Positions 1 to 8,828 of a stretch of 64,000 bases of DNA are shown one piece after another. Numbering within the stretch: position 1 is the first letter of the stretch; each line of letters opens with the position of its first letter. The notes beneath the pieces were generated by a model. It had not been told where the DNA came from. It did not search any database and worked only from the letters and a program-made list of their open reading frames with translations. Source of the DNA: Flagellimonas maritima (lineage in GTDB: Bacteria > Bacteroidota > Bacteroidia > Flavobacteriales > Flavobacteriaceae). The stretch covers positions 2,885,001-2,949,000 of the forward strand of contig NZ_CP030104.1 in the NCBI RefSeq assembly GCF_003269425.1, given 5' to 3'. A program made the position numbers and the translations under genes.

Positions 1-93
1 GATATCATTGCGGTAAAAGGGGATGTGCTCAGGCACATTAGCTTATTGCAAAATGTGGATATCGTTATCAAACATGGGAAACAATATAAATAG
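1..93 (+). CDS. Amidohydrolase family protein, C-terminal fragment
   Basis: An open frame enters from the left edge and ends at TAG; 30 residues are visible. The tail reads AVKGDVLRHISLLQNVDIV followed by IKHGKQYK. This is the pattern of the last beta strands of imidazolonepropionase-like amidohydrolases (GD-PL-dI-lqnV-VikgGk), which fold back onto the N-terminal beta-sandwich. The metal-binding TIM barrel lies outside the window, so the substrate cannot be judged. The next gene starts 9 bases downstream on the same strand, so the two may be cotranscribed. Confidence 0.55.
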   Translation, partial: DIIAVKGDVLRHISLLQNVDIVIKHGKQYK

Positions 94-102
94 CAGGATT
101 TT

Positions 103-738
103 TTGACTTCCATCCCCAAATCTTTATTGGTAGAAGAAAAATGGAATGCATATTCGCATGCTTTTGGAGCGGTACTTGCTATCGTTGGATTTCTGATTTT
201 ACTTAAAAAAGATTTAAATAAAGAACCTTTTTTAAAAGTTAGTATCATTATTTACAATGTTTCACTTTTACTTTTGTTCATTGCGTCTACCATATACCAT
301 GGCATAACGAATCCAAAACTAAAAAGAAAACTTCGGGTTTTAGATCATATCAGTATCTACTATTTAATAGCTGGAACTTACACACCAGTTTGTTTGACCA
401 TACTATTGGATTCCAAAGGTTGGTTGCTTTTTTATCTAGTTTGGGGTATTGCATTCTTTGGAACAATATTAAAATTGTTTTTTACCGGTAAGTTTGAAAT
501 CTTTTCATTGGTACTTTATGGTATAATGGGATGGCTCATTATAATCGATTACAGGTTTCTTTCTGAAAACATATCGAGTGAAGGATTGTTACTTCTTGGA
601 TTAGGTGGTGCTTTTTATACTATAGGTATAACTTTTTATGCAATAAAAAAAATACCACTTAATCACTTAATCTGGCACTTTTTTGTACTTGGTGGAGCTT
701 TTAGTCATTGGTTAATGATTTATGAAATAGTTCATTGA
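103..738 (+). CDS. trhA: PAQR/hemolysin III family membrane protein (TrhA-like)
   Basis: A 211-residue integral membrane protein with about seven hydrophobic segments. Family hallmarks are present: EEKWNAYSHAFG at the N-terminus, STIYH (S-x3-H), a DH pair in LDHISIYYLIAGTYTP, and HLIWH (H-x3-H) near the C-terminus. These histidines and the aspartate bind metal in PAQR proteins. Bacterial TrhA members are linked to membrane-fluidity homeostasis; the old name hemolysin III is misleading. The start is TTG, 9 bases after the preceding stop; no better ATG precedes the conserved EExxN motif. It converges on the ZIP gene with a 5-base gap. Confidence 0.85.
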   Translation: MTSIPKSLLVEEKWNAYSHAFGAVLAIVGFLILLKKDLNKEPFLKVSIIIYNVSLLLLFIASTIYHGITNPKLKRKLRVLDHISIYYLIAGTYTPVCLTILLDSKGWLLFYLVWGIAFFGTILKLFFTGKFEIFSLVLYGIMGWLIIIDYRFLSENISSEGLLLLGLGGAFYTIGITFYAIKKIPLNHLIWHFFVLGGAFSHWLMIYEIVH

Positions 739-743
739 ACTTT

Positions 744-1433
744 CTATACTAAATAAGCTATCCCCACACCCAAAATAATTACTACAATCTTCCGTAAATT
801 AAAAGAGTGCCCTTGCGAACTTTCAAATAGAATAATTGTGGAAATATGAAGAAATACGCCAATCGCCAATGCCGTCAACAAATGACCATAATTATCCACC
901 CACGGCGATTTTATGGAAATAAAACTTCCCAGAGGCGTCATTAAGGAAAATGCTCCGATAAATAGTAAAACAAAACTAGTTTTCATTTTAGAATTTATCA
1001 AAAAGATGCTTAAAATTACTGCAACAGGGATTTTATGGATAATAATTCCGTAAATAATAGAATTGCCAACATCCACTGGAGTACCTTCTATGAGTGCATG
1101 TAGTGAGAGGCTTAAAAATAATAACAACGGAAATTTATTCTCTTTTAAATTAAAGTGCATATGCCCATGTTCTGCTCCTTTGGAAAAAAATTCCAAAAAG
1201 ACTTGAAGAAGAATCCCTACCAAAATTAATACTGCTATAACTTTTGGGTCATTGTCTTCATAAACTTCGGGCAGCAATTCAAAAAAAGTTAATGCCAACA
1301 AAAAAGCGCCACTAAAAGACAATAAAAGCTTAATGTTCTTTTTGTTTTTTGGTCTAATTACCAAAACAAATACGAAACTTGCCCAAACAGCAATTATTGG
1401 GACACCAAAAATCCATAAATAAGGAAATTTCAT
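744..1433 (-). CDS. ZIP family metal (zinc) transporter
   Basis: A 229-residue protein with about eight membrane segments. The central signature is visible: LSLHALIEGTP (H-x3-EG, transmembrane segment 4) and IIHKIPVAV (HKIP, segment 5), which form the binuclear metal site in ZIP transporters. A cytosolic loop before it carries the metal-binding-like GAEHGHMHF. Known members import Zn(II) or other divalent metals into the cytoplasm. No metal-responsive operator was recognised upstream. It stands alone, convergent with the TrhA-like gene. Confidence 0.85.
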   Translation of the reverse strand: MKFPYLWIFGVPIIAVWASFVFVLVIRPKNKKNIKLLLSFSGAFLLALTFFELLPEVYEDNDPKVIAVLILVGILLQVFLEFFSKGAEHGHMHFNLKENKFPLLLFLSLSLHALIEGTPVDVGNSIIYGIIIHKIPVAVILSIFLINSKMKTSFVLLFIGAFSLMTPLGSFISIKSPWVDNYGHLLTALAIGVFLHISTIILFESSQGHSFNLRKIVVIILGVGIAYLV

Positions 1434-1488
1434 AAGCTAGGTTGAAGGCGTAAAAATAGCCTATTTTTACTGAAAGTTTTTATTGAGG

Positions 1489-2655
1489 ATGACAGGGAAT
1501 TTTAAAATGTTGGCAAAGACCTTTTATGGTTTTGAACCTTTATTGGCAAGGGAATTGAGAAATCTTGGCGCAGGAAACGTTGAAGAAGGCGTTAGGAACG
1601 TTGTCTTTGAAGGGGATACAGGATTTTTATATAAAGCAAACATCTGTTTACGTACCGCATTGAAAATAATGAAGCCAATTGCAAAATTTAGGGTTTTCAA
1701 TGAGAAAGATCTATATAGACAAGTTTACGCTCTTGACTGGGACCACTTTTTTGACTACAATAAAACTTTTGCCATCGATACTACAATGAATTCTGAAGTA
1801 TTCAATAATTCTTTATTCGTTTCGCAAAGGGCAAAGGACGCTATTGTTGATAAATTTAGAGACATAACAAGACAGCGACCCAGTGTCAATACACATGATC
1901 CGGATATCAGAATCAACATTCACCTATATAAAAACTCTTGTACGGTTTCTTTGGATAGTTCCGGTGCATCTTTGCATCAAAGAGGTTATCGCATATCAAC
2001 AAATATTGCACCTATAAATGAAGTTTTGGCAGCAGGTCTTTTATTGGCAAGTGGCTGGGACGGAAATACAAATTTTTTAGATCCCATGTGTGGGAGTGGC
2101 ACTTTTTTAATAGAAGCGGGTATGATTGCTTGCAATATTCCAGCAAACATTAATCGAGAATCTTATTCTTTTATGCAATGGAACGATTATAATCAAGAAC
2201 TGCACAAAAAGATTGTTGCGGCAAGTCTCAATAAAACCCGAGAGTTCCATCATAAGATAATTGGTTATGATAAAGCTCCTTCTGCTACAAGAAAAGCACA
2301 AGAAAATGTAGATAATGCTAATTTGACCGAATATGTGACCATTGAGCGCAAAGATTTCTTTAGGACAGAAAAGCCTGTAGATACCAAATTACATATGGTT
2401 TTTAATCCCCCGTACGGTGAAAGGCTTCAGATTGATGTTGAAGATTTTTATGCCAAGATAGGAAATACGCTTAAGCAAAGCTATCCAGGTACAAACGCAT
2501 GGTTAATTACGTCCAATCTTGAAGCTCTAAAACACGTGGGTCTTAGGCCTTCCAGAAAGATAAAGACGTTCAACGGTAAATTGGAATCTAGATTGGTCAA
2601 GTATGAGATGTACGAAGGCAGCAAAAAAGCCAAGTATAAAACGGATAAGTTATGA
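1489..2655 (+). CDS. THUMP domain class I SAM-dependent RNA guanine-N2 methyltransferase (RlmL/Trm14-like)
   Basis: A 388-residue protein with an N-terminal THUMP/RNA-binding region (about residues 5-160) and a Rossmann methyltransferase domain. The SAM motif DPMCGSGTFLIEA and the catalytic NPPYGERL motif (N/D-PPY of base-N methyltransferases) are clear. The family includes the RlmL N-terminal half, which makes m2G in 23S rRNA, so m2G of rRNA is the likely product; a tRNA target cannot be excluded. I chose ATG at 1489; a TTG lies 6 bases upstream and another ATG at 1507 also precedes the conserved part. The next small gene overlaps its stop codon by 4 bases. Confidence 0.85.
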   Translation: MTGNFKMLAKTFYGFEPLLARELRNLGAGNVEEGVRNVVFEGDTGFLYKANICLRTALKIMKPIAKFRVFNEKDLYRQVYALDWDHFFDYNKTFAIDTTMNSEVFNNSLFVSQRAKDAIVDKFRDITRQRPSVNTHDPDIRINIHLYKNSCTVSLDSSGASLHQRGYRISTNIAPINEVLAAGLLLASGWDGNTNFLDPMCGSGTFLIEAGMIACNIPANINRESYSFMQWNDYNQELHKKIVAASLNKTREFHHKIIGYDKAPSATRKAQENVDNANLTEYVTIERKDFFRTEKPVDTKLHMVFNPPYGERLQIDVEDFYAKIGNTLKQSYPGTNAWLITSNLEALKHVGLRPSRKIKTFNGKLESRLVKYEMYEGSKKAKYKTDKL

Positions 2656-2882
2656 AACCAAAACATAAAGCTTTGCTATATAATTTTATGGCCTTTGTGA
2701 TTTTATTTCTTATCGCCCGTTTGGCTTTGGGGTATTATTTGCCGATCAATCCTATATTCTTAGCTGTAACATCTGCTATTATAGCGAATGTATTAGCACC
2801 AAAATTTGGTGCCATTAAAACCGATAAAGGTGAAAAAGTTTTGATGAAGTGGATTTTTATTAAGGGAGTGCGGGAAATATAA
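2652..2882 (+). CDS. Small two-helix membrane protein of unknown function
   Basis: A 76-residue protein whose ATG overlaps the methyltransferase stop codon (ATGA), so it is probably translationally coupled. It has two hydrophobic segments (about residues 10-28 and 32-50) separated by a short polar turn with PINP, and a basic C-terminal tail. I recognise no named family. The inside-positive ends suggest both termini are cytoplasmic. It is probably a real gene because of the overlap and the coherent hydrophobicity pattern. Confidence 0.7.
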   Translation: MKPKHKALLYNFMAFVILFLIARLALGYYLPINPIFLAVTSAIIANVLAPKFGAIKTDKGEKVLMKWIFIKGVREI

Positions 2883-2910
2883 AACCTTTTTGAAGAAAAT
2901 CGAAAATTTA

Positions 2911-3252
2911 CTATTTGTCTGACCAGACAGCCAGTTCATTACCGGATGGATCTGTAAAATGAAATCTACGACCACCAGGGAAAGAAAAGATATCCAGAGT
3001 TACTTTTCCTCCTTCAGCAATAATATCGTTTTTAATCTCCTTAAGATTTTCGTGGTAGAGAACCACCAAAACGCCATTTGTTATTTCTTCTTCAGTAGTT
3101 TCAAAACCTCCTTCAATGCCGCTTTTGGAAAATGCAGTATAAGTAGGTCCATAATCGGTAAAGACCCATCCAAAGGTTTTGTGGTAAAACTCTTTGATTG
3201 CTCCAAGGTCTCTGGCCTTAAATTCAATATAATTAATTAAAGTATTTTTCAT
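2911..3252 (-). CDS. VOC superfamily (glyoxalase/bleomycin-resistance-like) protein
   Basis: A 113-residue single VOC module: INYIEFKARDLGAIKEFYHKTFGW at the N-terminus and FHFTDPSGNELAVWS at the C-terminus, the typical start and end of a beta-alpha-beta-beta-beta pair. The terminal DPSGNELAVW contains the usual metal-ligand Glu. Relatives include glyoxalase I, dioxygenases and bleomycin-binding proteins, so the substrate is not predictable. It would act as a homodimer in the cytosol. No operon partner is evident. Confidence 0.85.
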   Translation of the reverse strand: MKNTLINYIEFKARDLGAIKEFYHKTFGWVFTDYGPTYTAFSKSGIEGGFETTEEEITNGVLVVLYHENLKEIKNDIIAEGGKVTLDIFSFPGGRRFHFTDPSGNELAVWSDK

Positions 3253-3290
3253 TTGTACGGCCTTTATGAGATTTTTAGAAGGGATGGAAC

Positions 3291-4064
3291 TTAAAACTCA
3301 TCCTTTTTTTCTGGTTTATCATCTTTCTTCTTTTTTGATTTTTTGTAAAGGGGAATAAAATAGGAGATGGAATAGTTATAGCTAACCCCAAAGTTACTGC
3401 CATCCGTTACTCTATTAAATCCTGGAATCCAAAGGTTGGGAAAACGCTCCTCTTCAGTATTCGTAATCAAAAAGCCCATTCGTGCACTCATGCCAACGTA
3501 AATATTGGCAAAAAGTTCTACCTTCAAACCCAACACAAATTCCAACCAAGAAGCACTTAGACCGCTAAATTCCTCACCCTCCTGTGCTCCTACTAAAAAC
3601 CCATCAGGATTGAATAAACGATTGCTATTAAAAATGTTGTATTCATTTAAAGTTTGGCTAAAACTCGAAAAAGCATAACGCCCACCTATAGTAATGGCAT
3701 TGTTCATGCCATACCAATTTTCATAGGTATTCAAATCTACACCAAGCTTTATATAGCTGCCGGAAGAAGTGAAATTATAAAGAGGGCTGTTGCCCACACC
3801 TTCTGTCTGGGTTTTTTGTTCGTTTCCAAGTTCAGCTGCCAGATACATTTTCTGTGTAAGGCGATAATCACCGACCAGTTCAAATCCAGTATAATCCTCA
3901 TCAATAAAAGAAAACAACAATCTATTTAAATCGGCTCCAACCCTTAATCCATATTCTTGTTTATATTCAACTGTGTCCTTTGGTTGAAGGTCAATAGTTT
4001 TATCTTGGCCGCTGAGCACAAAGGAAATAAAAATGAAAAAAAGACTAATGAAATATCTTGACAT
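3291..4064 (-). CDS. DUF6048-like outer-membrane beta-barrel protein
   Basis: A 257-residue protein with a signal peptide (MSRYFISLFFIFISFVLSGQ) followed by alternating beta-rich segments such as YGLRVGADLNRLLFSF and VLGLKVELFANIYVGMSARMGF, typical of a small outer-membrane barrel. A lysine-rich tail (KKSKKKKDDKPEKKDEF) ends the protein. In Flavobacteriaceae the third gene after rlmD and a DUF6452 lipoprotein is usually annotated DUF6048; the assignment rests on this gene order and overall shape. Its start overlaps the upstream lipoprotein gene by 20 bases. Confidence 0.7.
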   Translation of the reverse strand: MSRYFISLFFIFISFVLSGQDKTIDLQPKDTVEYKQEYGLRVGADLNRLLFSFIDEDYTGFELVGDYRLTQKMYLAAELGNEQKTQTEGVGNSPLYNFTSSGSYIKLGVDLNTYENWYGMNNAITIGGRYAFSSFSQTLNEYNIFNSNRLFNPDGFLVGAQEGEEFSGLSASWLEFVLGLKVELFANIYVGMSARMGFLITNTEEERFPNLWIPGFNRVTDGSNFGVSYNYSISYFIPLYKKSKKKKDDKPEKKDEF

Positions 4065-4551
4065 GGATATTATTGGAATTTTCTATAGTTTGTTGTGAGA
4101 TACTGATATCTTGAATCCAGTTATCCTCATTTTCAGGCAGTGTAATATTTAAATTATTATAGTTGGCAACAATACCACATGCTTTGGAAATAAAAGCTTC
4201 TCGAGTTTCATAATTGATTGTCAACGTGTCTATATTACCGGTTTCAGCGTCCGAATCGTCTGCAGAATCTGTAATGAACGCAAAAGTGGTACTGCTAGCA
4301 TTAATGCGGAGCGGGATACCGATGGAATCCAAAGAACTGGACCTATCCACTATCGTATTAATGACCGTATCCAAAATCACTTCCTTAATTCTAAGTGAGG
4401 GGACGTCTTTGGATAATGTTGTATCTATCGCATCAAAAAAACCGATAACAAGCAGGGGGGTGTCGCCATCAACGCAAATATCATCCTTCTCGCACGATGC
4501 GAAATATCCGATTAAGCAGCTTACAAGTAAGATGGGAAGTATTTTCTTCAT
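4045..4551 (-). CDS. DUF6452-like lipoprotein
   Basis: A 168-residue predicted lipoprotein: MKKILPILLVSCLIGYFASC with the lipobox Cys in YFASC, followed by EKDDICVDGDTPLLVIGFFD, a start typical of the flavobacterial DUF6452 family next to rlmD. The mature part is beta-rich and acidic, with no recognisable catalytic residues. It lies 28 bases downstream of rlmD and overlaps the barrel protein by 20 bases, so all three genes should be cotranscribed. The function is unknown; a lipoprotein-barrel pair would fit an envelope assembly role (inference). Confidence 0.75.
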   Translation of the reverse strand: MKKILPILLVSCLIGYFASCEKDDICVDGDTPLLVIGFFDAIDTTLSKDVPSLRIKEVILDTVINTIVDRSSSLDSIGIPLRINASSTTFAFITDSADDSDAETGNIDTLTINYETREAFISKACGIVANYNNLNITLPENEDNWIQDISISQQTIENSNNIHVKIFH

Positions 4552-4579
4552 TTTAATGTAGAACAGATTTAAACAAAAA

Positions 4580-5992
4580 TTATACCCGCTTTTTCAAAAG
4601 TACAACATTTTCAACGTGATGGGTCTGTGGAAACATGTCAACGGGCCGTACCCTTTCAACATGATATTTTTCTTTTAACAATGCTAAATCCCTAGCCTGT
4701 GTTGCACTGTTACAACTAACGTAAATTATTTTTTCCGGGGCAACTTTAAGAAGCTGATCAACTACGTTTTTGTGCATTCCATCACGGGGGGGGTCCGTAA
4801 TTACAACATCGGGCTTACCGTTCTCTTCGATAAATGCGTTATTAAAAACATTTTTCATATCACCCACAAAAAATTGGACATTGGAAATACCATTGCGAAC
4901 GGCATTTTCTTTTGCATCTTCAATAGCTTCAGGAACGGATTCTACTCCAACAACATGTTTCGCATTTTTGGCAACAAATTGTGCTATAGTACCCGTGCCC
5001 GTGTATAGATCATAAACCAACTCATTTCCTGTAAGCCCAGCAAAATTACGAGTGATCTTGTACAGTTCGTAGGCTTGTTCTGAGTTGGTTTGATAAAAAG
5101 ATTTGGCATTTATTTTAAATTGCAATCCTTCCATCTCCTCAAAAATATGGTCGCGACCTGCATAGCATGCTATCTCTTGGTCATAGATTGTGTCATTTTG
5201 TTTTTGGTTCACTACATATTGTAATGATGTAATCTCAGGAAATTTAGTTTCAATATGATTCAAAAGTAGCTCGCGTTTTTCTTTGTTGTCTTCAAAAAAC
5301 TGAATGAGCAACATAATTTCTCCTGTTGATGCAGTCCTCAACATCATTGTGCGAAGTAATCCTTCCTGTTTTCTTGGATTGAAAAATGAAAGTCCATTTT
5401 TGACTGCAAAATCTTTTACTTCCAAGCGAATTGTGTTTGAAGGGTCTTCTTGCAGATGACATTTTTTTATGTCCAAGATCTTGTCCCACATTCCCGGTAT
5501 ATGAAAACCAAGCGCATTTTTATCTTCGATCTGAACTTCTGAATTTATTTCGCTTTCTGTCAACCAACGATTGCTCGAAAACGAAAACTCCATTTTATTT
5601 CGATAAAAGTATTGTTTTTTTGACCCTAGGATAGGAGTCACGGTCGGTATTTCAAGGTGTCCTATGCGTTTTAGTTTGTTCTCGACCTCTTTTTGTTTAA
5701 AATTGAGTTGATGCTCGTAACCCATGTGTTGCCATTTACATCCACCACAAACGCCAAAATGTTCACATTGCGGCGTTGTTCTTTTGTCTGAATAGTGATG
5801 AAAACGAGTTGCAATTCCTTCAAAGAATGCTTTTCGTTTTTTGGTAACCCTTACATCCACAACATCGCCGGGCACTGCATTGGATAGAAAAACAATTCTT
5901 CCATCAGGAGCTTTACCCACTGATTTTCCTTTGCCACCCGCATCTACAACCTCAACATTTTCAAAAGTTTGTTGCCTGTTCTTTTTTCGCAT
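4580..5992 (-). CDS. rlmD: 23S rRNA (uracil-5-)-methyltransferase RlmD/RumA
   Basis: A 470-residue protein in family order: TRAM RNA-binding domain (about residues 10-65), a [4Fe-4S] cluster segment QCEHFGVCGGCKWQHM, then the methyltransferase domain with YDLYTGTGTIAQF (SAM motif) and VITDPPRDGMH. The nucleophile region VSCNSATQARDL carries the catalytic Cys; a further iron ligand Cys is at IKKCH. The enzyme makes m5U in 23S rRNA (position 1939 in E. coli) or tRNA m5U54 in some clades. It is the first gene of an operon with the DUF6452 and DUF6048 genes. Confidence 0.9.
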   Translation of the reverse strand: MRKKNRQQTFENVEVVDAGGKGKSVGKAPDGRIVFLSNAVPGDVVDVRVTKKRKAFFEGIATRFHHYSDKRTTPQCEHFGVCGGCKWQHMGYEHQLNFKQKEVENKLKRIGHLEIPTVTPILGSKKQYFYRNKMEFSFSSNRWLTESEINSEVQIEDKNALGFHIPGMWDKILDIKKCHLQEDPSNTIRLEVKDFAVKNGLSFFNPRKQEGLLRTMMLRTASTGEIMLLIQFFEDNKEKRELLLNHIETKFPEITSLQYVVNQKQNDTIYDQEIACYAGRDHIFEEMEGLQFKINAKSFYQTNSEQAYELYKITRNFAGLTGNELVYDLYTGTGTIAQFVAKNAKHVVGVESVPEAIEDAKENAVRNGISNVQFFVGDMKNVFNNAFIEENGKPDVVITDPPRDGMHKNVVDQLLKVAPEKIIYVSCNSATQARDLALLKEKYHVERVRPVDMFPQTHHVENVVLLKKRV

Positions 5993-6090
5993 CTGGCAAA
6001 AATAACCTCTTTTCAGAATTTGTAGTGGGCGTTGCTCTTAAATTGTATCTAAATTTTATGTTGCCCTTATTTAGAATTTAACAATAAAAT

Positions 6091-6120
6091 TTTGGGTTGA
6101 TACAATAATTTGTAATTTGC
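6091..6120 (+). promoter_or_regulatory. Possible rocD promoter (weak match)
   Basis: TTTG at 6091-6094 and TAATTTGC at 6113-6120 are separated by 18 bases, close to the Bacteroidota arrangement TTTG-(about 19)-TAnnTTTG. The -7 element is one base short of consensus. Transcription from here would give a leader of about 100 bases that contains the palindromic segment at 6158-6173. Confidence 0.25.
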
Positions 6121-6157
6121 AGGTTCTCCAAGGGATGATTTCTCTCCCACGCTGAAT

Positions 6158-6173
6158 TTTCGAAACTTCGAAA
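6158..6173. repeat. TTCGAA palindrome pair in the rocD leader
   Basis: TTTCGAAACTTCGAAA contains two TTCGAA palindromes separated by AC and is itself almost symmetric. It lies between the likely rocD promoter and the start codon, so it could be an operator or a leader hairpin. No regulator is identified. Confidence 0.35.
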
Positions 6174-6224
6174 GGATAAAGGTATTGCAGGAATGGTTAT
6201 TTTATCAATTTAAACACATTTAAA

Positions 6225-7502
6225 ATGGCTGTTTTAGAACATTTGACTTCGCAACAAGCGATAGATTTAGAAAACAAATATGGCGCACAAAACTATCACC
6301 CACTACCTGTTGTTTTAAGCAGGGGAGAAGGTGTGTATGTTTGGGACATTGAAGGCAAAAAGTATTATGATTTTCTTTCCGCGTATTCTGCTGTAAACCA
6401 AGGGCATTGTCACCCAAAAATTATTGAGGCTCTGAAAAACCAAGCTGAAAATTTGACCCTTACTTCCAGGGCATTCTATAATGATGTATTGGGCAAATAC
6501 GAAGAATTTGCGACCAATTTCTTTGGTTATGACAGACTATTGCCTATGAATACGGGTGCCGAAGCCGTTGAAACTGCCATGAAGTTGGCTAGAAAATGGG
6601 CATATGAGAAAAAGGGGGTTCCAGCAAACCAGGCTAAAATAATTGTCTGTCAAAACAACTTTCATGGGCGTACAATTTCAATCATATCTGCGTCCAATGA
6701 TCCTATTGCAACGGAAAATTTTGGACCCTTCACTCCTGGTATTGTTTCAATTCGTTATAATGATATCAATGCCCTGCAGGAAGCTTTAAAAGATGAAAAT
6801 GTTGCGGCATTTTTGGTTGAGCCCATACAGGGTGAAGCTGGGGTTTACGTTCCTGACGATAATTATATTAGGGAAGCCTTTGATCTATGCAAATCCAAGA
6901 ACGTACTTTTTATGGCCGATGAGGTACAGACAGGTATAGCACGTACTGGACGCTTACTGGCTACCTGTGGTAATTGTTCATGTCCAGATAAAAATTGCTC
7001 CGGTACTCCAGATGTAAAACCAGATGTCTTGATTTTGGGAAAAGCAATTTCTGGTGGTGTATTGCCCGTTTCTGCTGTTTTGGCAAACAGTGATGTAATG
7101 GAAGTAATCCGCCCGGGAAACCATGGTTCAACATTTGGAGGAAATCCTTTGTCCTGTGTTGTGGCCATAGCGGCTCTGGAAGTAGTTAGGGATGAGAATT
7201 TGGCGGAAAATGCTTTTGAGTTGGGTCAGTTGTTTCGTGAAGAAATGGAAAAACTAATAGAAGAGACCAACTTAGTACGTTTGGTACGAGGTAAAGGACT
7301 GCTCAATGCAATAGTAATCAATGATTCTGAAGATAGTTCCACAGCATGGGATATTTGTATGGCTCTAAAAGAAAATGGTCTATTGGCCAAACCGACCCAT
7401 GGTAATATCATACGTTTTGCTCCACCTTTGGTGATGACCAAAGAAGAATTGATGGATTGTGTTGATATTATTGTAAAAACGATTAAAGAGTTTGATAAAT
7501 AG
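6225..7502 (+). CDS. rocD: Ornithine--oxo-acid aminotransferase
   Basis: A 425-residue class III PLP aminotransferase. The PLP lysine lies in ILGKAISGG, the cofactor Asp in MADEVQTGI, and the substrate-side motifs [19 protein letters not shown] and [15 protein letters not shown] are typical of ornithine aminotransferase. It converts ornithine and 2-oxoglutarate into glutamate semialdehyde and glutamate in arginine/proline catabolism. An insertion [11 protein letters not shown] precedes [11 protein letters not shown]; a cysteine-rich insert at this spot is known to me from other Bacteroidota homologues. The gene is monocistronic with a leader of up to 230 bases. Confidence 0.92.
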   Translation: MAVLEHLTSQQAIDLENKYGAQNYHPLPVVLSRGEGVYVWDIEGKKYYDFLSAYSAVNQGHCHPKIIEALKNQAENLTLTSRAFYNDVLGKYEEFATNFFGYDRLLPMNTGAEAVETAMKLARKWAYEKKGVPANQAKIIVCQNNFHGRTISIISASNDPIATENFGPFTPGIVSIRYNDINALQEALKDENVAAFLVEPIQGEAGVYVPDDNYIREAFDLCKSKNVLFMADEVQTGIARTGRLLATCGNCSCPDKNCSGTPDVKPDVLILGKAISGGVLPVSAVLANSDVMEVIRPGNHGSTFGGNPLSCVVAIAALEVVRDENLAENAFELGQLFREEMEKLIEETNLVRLVRGKGLLNAIVINDSEDSSTAWDICMALKENGLLAKPTHGNIIRFAPPLVMTKEELMDCVDIIVKTIKEFDK

Positions 7503-7546
7503 TACGGCGGCTTTGTATACTTATACTTGATTGAAGGTAATACGTC

Positions 7547-7567
7547 ATCCTGAATTTACATCAGGAT
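7547..7567. repeat. Short inverted repeat related to the 59.5 kb element
   Basis: ATCCTGA (7547-7553) and TCAGGAT (7561-7567) form a stem with a 7-base loop. The flanking CGTCATCCTGAA matches the arm of the inverted repeat at 59512-59597, suggesting a degenerate copy of the same intergenic family. Confidence 0.4.
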
Positions 7568-7685
7568 TACATTATGATGATTGGAAAATAGTTGGATGTT
7601 GAAAGTTGGCTACTCCGTCAGGCAATTAAGTTCAGCATAGCCATAGGATTAAACTATTGTATTCCAGAATTGTTTTAATAAAAAA

Positions 7686-7710
7686 GCCCATACAAAATTC
7701 TTGGATGGGC
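7686..7710 (-). terminator. Rho-independent terminator of the protease gene
   Basis: GCCCAT and ATGGGC form a stem around a 13-base loop, followed on the minus strand by a T-rich run (TTTTTTATT). It lies 25 bases after the protease stop. On the plus strand it has a shorter T tract and could also stop rocD transcripts. Confidence 0.7.
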
Positions 7711-7734
7711 TTTTATGATTGGTCAATGGAAAAC

Positions 7735-8811
7735 TTACATATCTTCCTTGGCTTCTATGGCCATTTCACAGCCGTAATTGTCCGCAAAGAAATTATCCAA
7801 ATCATCTGCTTTAAGGGCCAAATTCTTCAAATTCTCTTTCACGGTATCTACGTGGTCCGTAAAAATATCAGAAAGATGTGCCCTGTAAGAGATATAAATC
7901 TTGTTTTCATGTATTCCCAAATAGTAAGGTTCTACATTTTTTTCTAGTAAGTAAGTCATCAATTCTTGAATGTTCTTTTTGGGTAGATTATTCAATGGCG
8001 ATGTAGCAACTAAGTAATCCCGTTTAAAAACAAAGATTCGAATTAGGGCACTGCCTTGATGAAATTCCCAATAATCTCTACCTGCTCTTCCTAAAACGGG
8101 ATTTATTCCCAGCTCTGTAAGGGCATTTTCTACAAACTGTGCAAAATGGCTCTTTTCAAATTCTTCCCAAATGGAAATATCCATGTTATTTCCACAGTTG
8201 TTGCAAAATTCAGATTCTGTCTCCGTATAACTGTCGCAAGAATTACATTTTACACTGTAAACCGGATTTTCAACGGAGGAAAAGTCTTCAATTTCCTTAA
8301 TCAAGTCCAAATGCTTTATTCCAAATCCTACATTGTCCGCGTTGTTGAACTTTGAAGTCGTTACACCGATGAGGACTCCAGCTTCGTTCAACATTGGGCC
8401 ACCGGAATTACCTGGATTTACGGCAGCATCTGTTTGGATATAATTTCTATTTCCCATAGGTTGACTACTAGAAGAAACAATACCTTCTGTTATGGTATAG
8501 GGCATGCCAAAGGGATAACCATTTATAAATACCTTTTGGGTGTTGGCCACAATGATTTCTTCCTGTAGGGAAATATCGGTCTCTTTGTTTTCAAAACCTT
8601 CAATCTTTAAGAATGCTAAATCTACTTCAGGATTTACCATAACCACATTGGCCACAAACCTATCTTTTTTATAATCTTCTACGGCTACCACTTTTTCGCC
8701 TTTGACCACATGGTAATTCGTAATTACCTGGTTGTGTCCGCTTACTGTGAATCCAGTACCGGTACCAGATGCAGTTACAATTTTGAAAACTGATTTTCTT
8801 ATATTTTCCAT
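7735..8811 (-). CDS. Cytosolic S1C trypsin-like serine protease with zinc ribbon and YbjN-like C-terminal domain
   Basis: A 358-residue three-part protein. Residues 1-175 are a trypsin-like domain with catalytic His34 (ITNYHVV), Asp64 (EVDLAFLKI) and Ser136 (NPGNSGGP), as in Deg/HtrA proteases. Residues 189-206 are a zinc ribbon (CNSC and CNNC). Residues about 215-350 resemble the YbjN/type III secretion chaperone-like fold (YWEFHQGSALIRI, a central SPLNNLP, then LLEKN). There is no signal peptide and no PDZ domain, unlike HtrA, so it should be cytosolic. The upstream neighbour, 17 bases away, carries a similar YbjN-like domain, suggesting a two-component module. The function is unknown. Confidence 0.75.
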   Translation of the reverse strand: MENIRKSVFKIVTASGTGTGFTVSGHNQVITNYHVVKGEKVVAVEDYKKDRFVANVVMVNPEVDLAFLKIEGFENKETDISLQEEIIVANTQKVFINGYPFGMPYTITEGIVSSSSQPMGNRNYIQTDAAVNPGNSGGPMLNEAGVLIGVTTSKFNNADNVGFGIKHLDLIKEIEDFSSVENPVYSVKCNSCDSYTETESEFCNNCGNNMDISIWEEFEKSHFAQFVENALTELGINPVLGRAGRDYWEFHQGSALIRIFVFKRDYLVATSPLNNLPKKNIQELMTYLLEKNVEPYYLGIHENKIYISYRAHLSDIFTDHVDTVKENLKNLALKADDLDNFFADNYGCEMAIEAKEDM

Positions 8812-8828
8812 TTTTTATTCTTTGTAGA

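Noticed and set aside
7657..7947. Plus-strand open frame of 96 codons
   Set aside because: It crosses the terminator and the end of the protease gene on the other strand, and encodes no recognisable domain.
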